A stretch of DNA of 36,082 nucleotides from GCA-020348365 sp964347995 (GTDB lineage: Archaea; Thermoproteota; Bathyarchaeia; Bathyarchaeales; Bathyarchaeaceae), in assembly GCA_964347995.1 (NCBI GenBank), contig CAYGBA010000009.1, forward strand, positions 1-36,082, written 5' to 3'. This document shows positions 7,940-16,313 of this stretch, piece by piece. Made by a program: the position numbers and the translations under genes. Positions within the stretch are counted from its first letter, which is position 1, and the number at the start of each line of letters is the position of its first letter. The notes below the pieces were generated by a model, which was given only the letters and a program-made list of their open reading frames with translations, was not told the origin of the DNA and made no database searches.

Positions 7940-8332
7940 CTACGCCTTTTTGGGAACAAGGACCGCATTCGCTATGCCGCTTTGGCCAGGACGTGATGTC
8001 ACCAGTGCCGCTCCCAGTGAAGTTTCTACGATCGTTCCCTTAGTGATCACCCCTCTACGATCATAGTCGACATTGGCAGGATTTTTCATCACCCGTAGGA
8101 TCTTCACTCTCTCAGTTTTTCCGGTTGTTGGTTTGGATACATTTACATCTGTTACACTTAGCAGTCTAGCCTTGAAGTTCCCTCCACTAGTACGTGCAAA
8201 CCGTCTTTTGGTTGGACCTCTAGTTGTCTCTGCTGGGAATGATCCACGTTCGAATTTTCTCTTCATTCTATAGGATCTTTTTCTGCCACCTGAGGCCTTC
8301 TTCTTGTTCAGATTTCCATGCCAAACAGACAA
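7940..8332 (-). CDS. rps8e: Ribosomal protein S8e
   Basis: 130 residues, normal for archaeal S8e, a small-subunit protein absent from bacteria. It opens WHGNLNKKKASGGRKR, the family's diagnostic basic N-terminus, and has the central GGNFKARLLSVTDVNV and late VITKGTIVETSLG, ALVTSRPGQSG segments. The start must be TTG 8332: an in-frame stop lies just upstream, the next Met (residue 23) would delete the conserved N-terminus, and a GAGGAG ribosome site sits about 8 nt before the TTG. It is monocistronic here, divergent from the ribonucleotide reductase gene, with its own TATA element at 8382-8391. Confidence 0.96.
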   Translation of the reverse strand: MSVWHGNLNKKKASGGRKRSYRMKRKFERGSFPAETTRGPTKRRFARTSGGNFKARLLSVTDVNVSKPTTGKTERVKILRVMKNPANVDYDRRGVITKGTIVETSLGAALVTSRPGQSGIANAVLVPKKA

Positions 8333-8381
8333 TTCTGCATCTCCTCAGCAAGCCTGATGAAATCTTAGGATAAAACAATTG

Positions 8382-8391
8382 TTTTTAAATG
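8382..8391 (-). promoter_or_regulatory. TATA box of rps8e
   Basis: Minus strand reads atttaaaaac. It predicts a start near 8358, about 26 nt before the TTG start codon. Confidence 0.5.
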
Positions 8392-8503
8392 TTCTCTTCT
8401 AGTTTGTGCTCCTGACATCTTCAATAACATCCATTGTTAGATACAATTGAGATAGTAAACTAAAAAGGCGGTAGTTACTCTTACTCTTTGCTAGTGAACA
8501 GAG

Positions 8504-10618
8504 TTGCCAGAGAAGCCTTCAAAAATTCGTAAGAGAGACGGCCGAATTGTCAACTTTGATCAGAAGAAAATCACTAGCGCTATTCTGAAGGCTTTAACAG
8601 CTGTAGAGCAAGCGAATGGCGGACTGGCAAAAGGGCTTTCAGATTCCATTGTGAAGCTTGTCAGCGAAAGATTTGTTGGGAAAATTCCTCATGTTGAAGA
8701 TATCCAAGATATTGCAGAAGAAGTTCTCGTCAAAAACGGTTATGTCGGTGTTGCCAAAGCATACATTCTATATCGTCAAAAGCGCACCGAAATCCGAGAG
8801 TTCAAGACATTTTTTGATGTTGTTGATGATCTAAAGCTGGGAATCAATGCAATAAGGGTGCTGAAGAAGAGATATTTACTTAAAGATATGGAGGGGAACG
8901 TCATTGAGACCCCCAGCCAAATGTTTCGCAGAGTCGCCAAGGCAATAGCCAAGGCGGATCGACTCTACGACAAAGAGGCAGACTTGGAGAAAACCGAGGA
9001 GGATTTTTATCAAATTATGGCGAACCTTGAATTTCTTCCCAATTCTCCAACCCTAATGAATGCAGGCACTGAGCTAGGACAACTCTCCGCATGTTTCGTC
9101 TTGCCAGTCGAAGATTCGATAGAAGGCATATTCGATGCGCTGGAACATATGGCGATAATCCACAAGTCCGGTGGAGGGACGGGTTTCTCTTTCTCAAGAC
9201 TTAGACCCAAGGGCGACGTAGTCAAATCCACGAAGGGTGTCGCCTCTGGACCCGTATCTTTTATGCGTGTTTTTGACACAGCCACAGACGTCATTAAGCA
9301 AGGGGGACGGAGAAGGGGCGCCAACATGGGAATTCTGTACGTCACACACCCGGATATCCTAGAATTTATTACAGCGAAGTCTATGGAGGGAATGTTAACA
9401 AACTTCAACATATCTGTAGCAGTGACGGAGGAGTTTATGAAGACGGTTCTGAACGAATCTGAATACGGTCTGATAAATCCCCGCACCAAAGAAGTTGTGA
9501 AGAAACTACGTGCCAAAGATGTCTTCGACCTGATCATAACGATGGCTTGGAAGACGGGCGATCCTGGGCTCATATTTATCGATGAGATAAACCGCCGCAT
9601 TACTATCCCAAAGGTTGGAAGGATCGAAAGCACAAATCCTTGTGGGGAACAGCCCCTCCTACCCTACGAATCATGCAATCTAGGTTCTATCAATCTAGCC
9701 AAGATGGTGAAAGATGGAGATTTAGACTGGGACAAACTCAGAAGAACTACTAGAACTGCAGTCCACTTCTTGGACAACGTGATAGACGTTAATAGATATC
9801 CTCTAGCAGAGATCGAAAAAATGACCAAGGCAAATCGAAAGATCGGACTTGGAGTGATGGGATTCGCAGATATGCTCATCCAGCTAAAGATTCCATATGA
9901 TTCAGAAAAAGCCTTGGCCATGGCCGAGAAGGCTATGAAGTTCATCTCTGAAGAAGGCAAGAAGGAAGGGGTTGAGCTAGGTGATGAAAGAGGTTCCTTC
10001 CCGAATTTTGAGGGCAGCATCTGGGAGAAGGAAGGCTACAAAGCTATGCGTAATGCGACTCTGACAACGATCGCGCCGACTGGAACCATCAGCATAATAG
10101 CCGGTTGTTCAAGCGGGATAGAGCCAATCTTTGCCGTGGCCTTTGTCCGCAACGTCATGGAGGGAACAAAGCTGTTGGAGATTCAGCCTTCTTTCGAGAA
10201 AATCGCCAAGGAGAGAGAATTTTACAGCAGGGAGCTTATGATGAAAATCGCCAAGTCAGGATCGGTACAAAGCCTAGCGCAGGTTCCAGATGATTTGCAG
10301 CGAATCTTTGCTACAGCACTAGACATAGCCCCTGAATGGCACGTGAAAATGCAGGCAGCCTTCCAAGAGTATGTCGACAACGCCGTCTCTAAGACAGTAA
10401 ACCTCCCCACCGATGCCACTCCTGAAGATGTCAGAAAAGTTTTCTTGCTGGCTTACAAGCTGAAGTGCAAAGGAGTAACAGTTTACAGGTATGGAAGCAG
10501 GAGGGAACAAGTACTGCATGTCGGCTCAATGTTGACTACAGAGATGGGCGATGAAGAACACGTAAGTGCTGAATCAGAATATTCTGGCGGGTGCCCGGTA
10601 GGTCAGTGTCCTTTCTAG
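8504..10618 (+). CDS. nrdJ: Adenosylcobalamin-type (class II) ribonucleotide reductase
   Basis: 704 residues; reduces ribonucleotides to deoxyribonucleotides for DNA synthesis. An N-terminal ATP-cone (about residues 5-95, starting KIRKRDGRIVNFDQKKI) gives allosteric control. The catalytic barrel shows NSPTLMNAG, the substrate-site cysteine in QLSACFVLPVEDS, HKSGGGTGFSFSRLRPKGD, and the radical cysteine in NPCGEQPLLPYESCNLGS near residue 379. PTGTISIIAGCSSGIEP and GVTVYRYGSR close the barrel. The tail GGCPVGQCPF supplies the redox pair that re-reduces the active site. No small radical subunit is nearby and the size fits the B12-dependent class. The start is TTG 8504, since an in-frame stop lies just upstream and the next Met would remove the ATP-cone. 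It is divergent from rps8e. Confidence 0.93.
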   Translation: MPEKPSKIRKRDGRIVNFDQKKITSAILKALTAVEQANGGLAKGLSDSIVKLVSERFVGKIPHVEDIQDIAEEVLVKNGYVGVAKAYILYRQKRTEIREFKTFFDVVDDLKLGINAIRVLKKRYLLKDMEGNVIETPSQMFRRVAKAIAKADRLYDKEADLEKTEEDFYQIMANLEFLPNSPTLMNAGTELGQLSACFVLPVEDSIEGIFDALEHMAIIHKSGGGTGFSFSRLRPKGDVVKSTKGVASGPVSFMRVFDTATDVIKQGGRRRGANMGILYVTHPDILEFITAKSMEGMLTNFNISVAVTEEFMKTVLNESEYGLINPRTKEVVKKLRAKDVFDLIITMAWKTGDPGLIFIDEINRRITIPKVGRIESTNPCGEQPLLPYESCNLGSINLAKMVKDGDLDWDKLRRTTRTAVHFLDNVIDVNRYPLAEIEKMTKANRKIGLGVMGFADMLIQLKIPYDSEKALAMAEKAMKFISEEGKKEGVELGDERGSFPNFEGSIWEKEGYKAMRNATLTTIAPTGTISIIAGCSSGIEPIFAVAFVRNVMEGTKLLEIQPSFEKIAKEREFYSRELMMKIAKSGSVQSLAQVPDDLQRIFATALDIAPEWHVKMQAAFQEYVDNAVSKTVNLPTDATPEDVRKVFLLAYKLKCKGVTVYRYGSRREQVLHVGSMLTTEMGDEEHVSAESEYSGGCPVGQCPF

Positions 10619-10639
10619 GGCTAAGGTCTGAATCTAGCC

Positions 10640-11194
10640 TTACTTTGAGTTCGCCTTTGTGAAATCCTCGAATGTATTTTTCAGTTGCTGCTTCATGGTT
10701 CGTATATCATGGCTTAAGCTGAAGTAGTCAGCGAAAAATTCGGTTGTTCGTAGCAATCTTGTTCGTCCGGCTTTTTCACGCATGATCAAATCCATATCCT
10801 CTAATCGTTTAAGATGCCCATAGGCATGGGATCCGCGAACTTCAGTGACTTGCGTCTGGAGGACTGGCTGCCGAAAAGCGACATAGGACAAGGTTTTCAA
10901 CGGCCCTGTAGATAGAAGCGGTCTTATGGAAAGCTTTCGAACCTTAGGGGTATATTCTTTCTTCAACTGCAGAACGAAGCGTTTGTCCCCAAGCTCCAGA
11001 ACTTCGAGAGGGGTCTCCTCATTTCTATACTTCTTCATCAGCATTCTAGCGAGCCTACGAGTTTTCCGTCTAGAGCGAGTCCCTAGGACCGCTCCTAGAG
11101 TCTTTAGATCCAAAGGACGCCCTGCCACATAAAGCGCAGCCTCAAGCAGAGCCAAACCATGCTTCAATTTTTCTTCTTCAGTTTGCTCCGACAT
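10640..11194 (-). CDS. scpB: Segregation and condensation protein B
   Basis: 184 residues, winged-helix kleisin-associated subunit. The LEAALYVAGRPLDLKTLGAVLG opening and the KTLSYVAFRQPVLQTQVTEVRGSHAYGHLKRLEDMDLI region are typical of ScpB's two winged-helix domains. ScpB dimers bind ScpA and modulate SMC ATPase action during chromosome compaction. Last gene of the smc-scpA-scpB operon: only 7 nt separate it from scpA. A charged C-terminal extension (HDIRTMKQQLKNTFEDF) follows the second domain. ATG start. Confidence 0.93.
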   Translation of the reverse strand: MSEQTEEEKLKHGLALLEAALYVAGRPLDLKTLGAVLGTRSRRKTRRLARMLMKKYRNEETPLEVLELGDKRFVLQLKKEYTPKVRKLSIRPLLSTGPLKTLSYVAFRQPVLQTQVTEVRGSHAYGHLKRLEDMDLIMREKAGRTRLLRTTEFFADYFSLSHDIRTMKQQLKNTFEDFTKANSK

Positions 11195-11201
11195 TTTCTG
11201 C

Positions 11202-11885
11202 TCAATTTCCTTTAATAGCCGAGTCGTCTATAACAGTTATATAGAAATCGTCAAAATCTTCCTGCTGCCACAGACCCACCTTACCTCTTTGCGCAAGGAA
11301 AAGAAGGGTGATGAATTTCTTTATTGCTTCCAACTTCTCAAATCCAGAAATGATCTGAGAGAAAACAATTAGCTTTCCTCCTTCAGCAAGTTGAAGGAGA
11401 CGGTCATACAAAAGACTCATCTGTTCCTCGACCTCCATTAAGTATCTGTCGATCGGAGGAAGGATCTCTGGTGGGGGTTCAAGAGCAGGCTCTGGCAGGA
11501 TTTTGAAGTCAGACGGGCGTTCACTTTTCAACGCCTCCTCCAACACAGTCAACAGGTGCTGTATTGTTGTGGACGTCAGCTCGTAACGGAGGGGAATCAG
11601 TAGGGGAGGGGGAAGAAAATCTGGCGACGGTCTTGGTGTGGGAGGAGGTTCCTCAAGTTTCAGAAGAAGCTTGGATTTCATAAGGTATATCGTCGCTGAG
11701 GAGTCAAGCGCCATGCCTGAGGCCCTAAAGTCGATTTCACCTCTTTTCTCCATCTCATCTAGGAACGATGCTAGAAGAAAGGAAATGTTGACATCCCATG
11801 GAAGTATTTTCTGTATTTTGTGAAGTTCGAAGAGTATGTTCCATGGAGGCTGGAAATAGAATGGCTTCTGGACGGTCGAAGACAT
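11202..11885 (-). CDS. scpA: Segregation and condensation protein A (kleisin)
   Basis: 227 residues. ScpA is the kleisin that bridges SMC heads and binds ScpB. Seen here: an N-terminal helical segment with KIQKILPWDVNISFLLASFL, the typical ScpA neck-binding region; a Pro-rich linker around residues 80-100 and again near 160; and a C-terminal winged helix with IVFSQIISGFEKLEAIKKFI, TLLFLAQRGKVGLWQQEDF. Its ATG shares one base with the SMC stop codon (TAATG), so translation is coupled. It lies in the middle of the three-gene operon. Confidence 0.92.
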   Translation of the reverse strand: MSSTVQKPFYFQPPWNILFELHKIQKILPWDVNISFLLASFLDEMEKRGEIDFRASGMALDSSATIYLMKSKLLLKLEEPPPTPRPSPDFLPPPLLIPLRYELTSTTIQHLLTVLEEALKSERPSDFKILPEPALEPPPEILPPIDRYLMEVEEQMSLLYDRLLQLAEGGKLIVFSQIISGFEKLEAIKKFITLLFLAQRGKVGLWQQEDFDDFYITVIDDSAIKGN

Positions 11886-14800
11886 TACGCAGCCTCCTTG
11901 AATGGAGCGGAAATCACATGTGAAACTCCATTGCGCTCATAAACACCATATACCTTCTCAGCCTTGCTTACCATCTCAGGCTTCAGAGTGACAACCATGA
12001 ACTGAGATTTCGTTGACTCTTCAGTCAAGAGCTCCCCAAGCTTTGTCACATGAAAAGCGTCCATGTGGGCGTCAATTTCGTCCAGAAGATAAAAGGCTGC
12101 AGGCGTGTAGTCTTGCAGAGCGAAGATGAATGCAACCGCTGCCACGGATCTCTCTCCACTGCTGGCGCCGCTAACCAGGATGGGCGGTTTGTCTGGGAAT
12201 TGCACAACCATATCTATACCGCCAGAGAATGGGTCGTCGGGCTTTTCCAGTTTTAGGCTGACATCTCCGCCGCCCGTAAGCTTGGAGAAGTATCTGCTTA
12301 GATTTTCGTCCATTTGGCTGAAGGCTTCCATGAAAACCGTTCGCTTTTTCCTGTCTATTTCATCCATAAAGGACAGAATTGCTTGTTCTTCCTGCTCCAG
12401 CGCATTCGTGCGCAGGGACAGTTCCTTGTATCGTGATATTTGTTCGGCATAATGTGAGAAGGCTAGTTGGTTGACCGCTCCAAGTCTCTCCAGCTCCATC
12501 TGCATCAGTTTGAGCGACGACTCTGCCAATCCAAGTTGTTCGGGGGTAACCTCAAAAGGTTCTCCATAGCCGAGTTCTGCCAATTGAACCCGGTGCTGAT
12601 CCAACTTCAATTGAAGCGTCTGGCGTTTTAGTTGGAGTTCGTTGAAAAAGCGATCTGCCCGCTCGTACTTGGCATCTATTTTTTGCAGCCTTTCGTCGAT
12701 GCCATCGATTTGGGACGAAAATCTCCTTGCGTCTTCTCTTGCAGTTAAAACGGATTCCGACAGCGTTTCCTTTGTTTTCTCAAGTTCTAGGAGTTCCTCT
12801 TCCAATTGCCTTTTTTGCTGTATGGCCTCTTCAACATCAGTCTCCATGGTTGAAATCTGCTTTTTTATCTTTCTTAGCTGAATCTTGATGTTGTTTGAGC
12901 CGACTTTGAGGACGTTCTCCAGCTTTGATTGAAGGGTTGAAAGGTCAGTGTCTACACTGCCAAGACTCTGCCGTAACTCTATTATTTTGTCTCCTAGCGT
13001 CTCCCGTTGAAGCTCCATCTCTTGAATCCGAGATAGATCGACCTTTCGCCGCATCTCAGCCAATTCTTCACGTAATCTTTGAATTTTTTTCTGCGTAGTC
13101 TTATGTTGCGCTTTCTGAACGCCTATCTCCGTCTTTTCATCTTCCATTCGCTTCTGAACGCTTTGAATATGCCTATCGACACGCCTGACGTTTTGCTTGG
13201 TATAGTTGATGCTTCTGCGTATTCGCTCAATCTCGCTTCCAAGAGTTGTGATAGCTTCGGATAGTCGAGCGATTTCTACCCGTGTATCATCGATTTCTTC
13301 TTCAAATGTGACTAGATCGCTTCCCTGCTTCTCTAGGTGGTCTTGAAGAGCTTTTACCGCCTGATCTAGGCTTTTGATGGCAGATTCGCTTGGGATGATT
13401 GAGGAAAAATCTATTGGAGCTCGGTAGTAGCCGCTTTCTAATCCTCCTCCAGCCTCATAAAGGTCTCCATCGGTTGTGACAGCGCGGTAGCCGCCACGTG
13501 AGATGGTGAAAGCTGTCTTATCATCCTCTGTTATTACAGTGTCTCCGAATACAAAGGCCACAGCAGGCGTATGTTGTTTTGCACACTTCACGAGAGCGGA
13601 AGCAACTTTTCGTACTCCTCCAGCCTTTGGAGGTCTAACAGACCTGACATCGGATAGTTCACGGATAGGAATTATCTTAGCTCTACCAAGTTTCATGCGC
13701 TTTAACGTTTCAGTACATGCAAAGGCGGCATCAAAATCCCGAACGACAACGGAATCCAGCCAACCCGCTGCTGCAACTTCTATTGCCTCTTCATAGCCAC
13801 TTTCCACCTTAATGAGGTCCCTTAATCGTCCATGAACACCAGAGAGCACCCCAAGCTCTGAGAGTTCCTCTAGGTTTCTCAAGGCCTTTTCTTCCCTTCC
13901 AACCTGTTCCGCTAGCTCTCGTTGAGTGGCAAATTCCACGACCGCCTCGCGGGCGGATTCGGCGATCTTCTCGGCCTTAACGAGTTCTCCTTGCACAGAT
14001 TCCTTCTGCGTAGCTTTTCGGTCTAGAGTTCTTTGTAGATTCTTTAGTCGGTCTTCTTGTTCTTTTTGCACTCCTTTGAGGTCGCTGAGAGATTTTCTTA
14101 GCTCGTTCAGGTTAGATTCAAACCTTTCTTTTCTAGCATCTAGACCGCTCAGCCTACGTTTGAGAATCCTAGCGCGGGCTTTGCTTTTGGCATGCCCACC
14201 TCGAAGCGATACCAGATTTCGAGAGAGCTTGTCTGATTGTTGTTCGAGTTCCCGGATTTTTTTGCTGTTTTGTCCTAGATTCTCTCGTAACTCTGCGGCT
14301 CGACTTGAGATATCGCCGTGTTGGGATTGCCTGGTTGCGATTTCTTTAGATATTTGATTGCGCTCTCTCGTCAGTTTTCTAATTTTCTTACAGCTTTCCT
14401 GAATTTCATTCTCCATGGCATCAAGCTGTTGGGTATTATTATCTCTAACCTTCTTTAGTCCCTCAAGACTCACAGTTTCTGCATCTATTTTTGTTGCCAA
14501 TTCGGTTAATGTCGATTTTATGTCGCCTATCTTGACCTGAACTTCAAAAACCCTTGTTCCGCTTTCTTCAACTATCTCTGAGCTGAGCCTCCGCCATTCC
14601 GTCTCGATTCCGTGACGTTCAGACCTGAGCTGTTCTCTTGCGGTCTTCAGTTTCTCAACCTTGCCTCCAGCCTCTGCAACTCTCGACGATAGTCCCTTGG
14701 TTCTTCTTTCAAACTCTAGCGTCTCGGAGGAAGTTTTCAAGGCTTCAAATCGCCTGATCTCGTTCTGAATGAAGTCGTATCGAAGAAGCTCGTTGCGTTG

Positions 14801-15433
14801 CCGCTCCAGATCGTCGACTCTTCTCTGCACCTCGTCTATTCGGCCCATGGCGGTTCGGATAGATATTTCGGCTGCTCGAAGTTTCTCTTCAGCTTCAGCC
14901 TTCTCGGCGTCATACTGAGCGATACCGACCAGGTCTTCTATCATCTTTCTTCGCTCGTGAGGGGAGATTTCCGCCATGCGAGTTATTGTTCCCTGCACAA
15001 CAACGTTGTGCCCTGTGGAGCTGATTCCGGCTAATGAGAGTAAATCGATGATGTGAGTTCTTGAAATTCTCCTTCCGTTCAGCCGATATACGCTGTGGCC
15101 GTCCTCATGGGCTTCGCGAGAAATTGTTATGGTTCTCGTGTCAACGGGTATGCGGTTATCATTGTTGTCGAACTGAATTGTGACTTTGGCGGCTTTTGTC
15201 TTGCTTATCCCCGCGCCAGGAGAGCCATGGAATGAGAGTTTCGAAAAATTCTCGGCGCGGAGCCTTCGGGCACTCAGCTCTCCTAGTCCGAAGAGAACAG
15301 CGTCTACAATGTTGGTTTTCCCGCTTCCATTGGGTCCGGTCAGCACAGTGAAGCCTTTATCCAGTGTGACTCTAGCGGTTTTTGGGCCGAAGGATTTGAA
15401 GCCTTTAAGTTCGATTTTGTTGATGTACGGCAT
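11885..15433 (-). CDS. smc: Chromosome segregation ATPase SMC
   Basis: 1182 residues, full length for SMC. Walker A GPNGSGKT at residues 33-40. Two long coiled coils (about 170-505 and 690-1010) flank a hinge (about 510-680) with GVLSGVHGRLRDLI and GYRAVTTDGDLYEAGGG. The C-terminal head has Walker B FYLLDEIDAHMD near 1114-1125. The ABC signature, normally LSGGEK, is here ASSGERS near 1090-1096, so the first glycine is replaced by Ser while the second Gly and the Glu remain. SMC with ScpAB forms the ring that organises chromosomes. It is the first gene of the operon; two TATA-like copies lie upstream and a gaaggcgag ribosome site is near the ATG. Confidence 0.96.
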   Translation of the reverse strand: MPYINKIELKGFKSFGPKTARVTLDKGFTVLTGPNGSGKTNIVDAVLFGLGELSARRLRAENFSKLSFHGSPGAGISKTKAAKVTIQFDNNDNRIPVDTRTITISREAHEDGHSVYRLNGRRISRTHIIDLLSLAGISSTGHNVVVQGTITRMAEISPHERRKMIEDLVGIAQYDAEKAEAEEKLRAAEISIRTAMGRIDEVQRRVDDLERQRNELLRYDFIQNEIRRFEALKTSSETLEFERRTKGLSSRVAEAGGKVEKLKTAREQLRSERHGIETEWRRLSSEIVEESGTRVFEVQVKIGDIKSTLTELATKIDAETVSLEGLKKVRDNNTQQLDAMENEIQESCKKIRKLTRERNQISKEIATRQSQHGDISSRAAELRENLGQNSKKIRELEQQSDKLSRNLVSLRGGHAKSKARARILKRRLSGLDARKERFESNLNELRKSLSDLKGVQKEQEDRLKNLQRTLDRKATQKESVQGELVKAEKIAESAREAVVEFATQRELAEQVGREEKALRNLEELSELGVLSGVHGRLRDLIKVESGYEEAIEVAAAGWLDSVVVRDFDAAFACTETLKRMKLGRAKIIPIRELSDVRSVRPPKAGGVRKVASALVKCAKQHTPAVAFVFGDTVITEDDKTAFTISRGGYRAVTTDGDLYEAGGGLESGYYRAPIDFSSIIPSESAIKSLDQAVKALQDHLEKQGSDLVTFEEEIDDTRVEIARLSEAITTLGSEIERIRRSINYTKQNVRRVDRHIQSVQKRMEDEKTEIGVQKAQHKTTQKKIQRLREELAEMRRKVDLSRIQEMELQRETLGDKIIELRQSLGSVDTDLSTLQSKLENVLKVGSNNIKIQLRKIKKQISTMETDVEEAIQQKRQLEEELLELEKTKETLSESVLTAREDARRFSSQIDGIDERLQKIDAKYERADRFFNELQLKRQTLQLKLDQHRVQLAELGYGEPFEVTPEQLGLAESSLKLMQMELERLGAVNQLAFSHYAEQISRYKELSLRTNALEQEEQAILSFMDEIDRKKRTVFMEAFSQMDENLSRYFSKLTGGGDVSLKLEKPDDPFSGGIDMVVQFPDKPPILVSGASSGERSVAAVAFIFALQDYTPAAFYLLDEIDAHMDAFHVTKLGELLTEESTKSQFMVVTLKPEMVSKAEKVYGVYERNGVSHVISAPFKEAA

Positions 15434-15492
15434 TTTGGCAAGCTCGCCTTCTATTTTGGGCTGGAGGGAAATATCACGCCTATTGCAAATCT

Positions 15493-15514
15493 TTCTATAA
15501 AATTATTCTATAAA
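15493..15514 (-). promoter_or_regulatory. Tandem TATA-like elements upstream of smc
   Basis: The 9-mer tttataga(a) occurs twice on the minus strand, at 15493-15501 and 15506-15514, 13 bp apart. Either could serve the smc-scpA-scpB operon; two starts about one helical turn apart are possible. Confidence 0.45.
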
Positions 15515-15555
15515 TCAGAAATATCTCTGGAAAATATGCCTCCAACGTTCCGCAA

Positions 15556-16098
15556 TTAGGAGTTTGAAGGGGTTTTCACAGCCTTTCTTGCGCTGCGAAA
15601 CTTTTCAGCCAATCTTTTAACAAAAGATTTTACATTCTCATTCTTACCCCAGACGAGCACATACCCGTCATCTCGCATCTCAAAAAAGAGTCTGTTTTCT
15701 TCAGCCAATTTTTCTATATGACTCTCTGGTGTCTCTTCCGAGACCTGAACCCTCACCCAATGTTTCCCTCGAGGAACTCCTGGGACAAATCTGGGGGCTG
15801 TCTCCTTCCTTTCAGGAATTCTTCTAGCATCCTCAAGTTTCTTCATCCACAGCTCAACATACTCTGTTCCAAATCTTTCCTGCGCCGCAGAGATTAATTG
15901 GAATTCAACATTTTCCAGGTATGTCTCAACCCTCGGAATGTTTTCAGCGTGTGTTGGGTCAGCTTCAAGAATCTGTATCATAGTCTTGGCAGAGCGTAGG
16001 TCCTTCATCACGTCGGCTGGGATTGCCTCTCCTTTCTTCCGAAGTTCAGTAAGTAGGTCGGCTAGCACCGTCCACGCTTCTTCGTAGCCCATCTTCAC
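15556..16098 (-). CDS. Archaeal conserved protein, DUF2096-like
   Basis: 180 residues. The N-terminal half (EEAWTVLADLLTELRKKGEAI, DVMKDLRSAKTMIQILEADP) and the middle (LENVEFQLISAAQERFGTEYVELWMKKLEDAR) recall the archaeal DUF2096 family as I remember it; function unknown. The C-terminal part (residues 110-175) reads like a small separate alpha/beta domain, with RVQVSEETPESHIEKLAEEN and GYVLVWGKNENVKSFVKRLAEKF. No signal peptide. The start is GTG 16098 or the ATG two codons later. A TATA-like element at about 16151-16160 sits the right distance upstream. It lies directly upstream of smc on the same strand but 122 nt away, so co-transcription is uncertain. Confidence 0.6.
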   Translation of the reverse strand: MKMGYEEAWTVLADLLTELRKKGEAIPADVMKDLRSAKTMIQILEADPTHAENIPRVETYLENVEFQLISAAQERFGTEYVELWMKKLEDARRIPERKETAPRFVPGVPRGKHWVRVQVSEETPESHIEKLAEENRLFFEMRDDGYVLVWGKNENVKSFVKRLAEKFRSARKAVKTPSNS

Positions 16099-16193
16099 AC
16101 AACACTGTGTTCTAAAAGCTTCTTGATTATAGAAGGTGGAAGTGCGGTACTTTAAGTTTCAGCTTCCGCAGTACCCAATCTAGATAGCGCGCT

Positions 16194-16211
16194 TGAATAG
16201 CGGGCTATTCA
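16194..16211 (+). terminator. Hairpin followed by a T5 run
   Basis: TGAATAGC-GG-GCTATTCA is a perfect inverted repeat, followed on the plus strand by accTTTTT. It looks like an intrinsic terminator facing plus, though no plus-strand gene ends here; it may instead be a 3'-end structure of the minus-strand protease message. Confidence 0.35.
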
Positions 16212-16227
16212 CCTTTTTGACATACAC

Positions 16228-16236
16228 AAAAAAAAA
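16228..16236 (-). terminator. Poly-T terminator of the subtilase gene
   Basis: Nine consecutive T on the minus strand, 78 nt past the protease stop codon, preceded by cctcc. Archaeal RNA polymerase stops at such T-runs. Confidence 0.5.
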
Positions 16237-16313
16237 GGAGGGTGTATAGATTTTTCATCCTATCTTGAGTGGTTGCCCTAGGGTTCGCGTAGTAGTAGAG
16301 TCTTGTGCTACGG

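Noticed and set aside
13926..14357. Plus-strand ORFs opposite smc (also 12126-12452 and 9010-9633 opposite the reductase)
   Set aside because: They are Ser/Leu/Phe-rich shadows of strongly coding opposite strands with no promoter or ribosome site.
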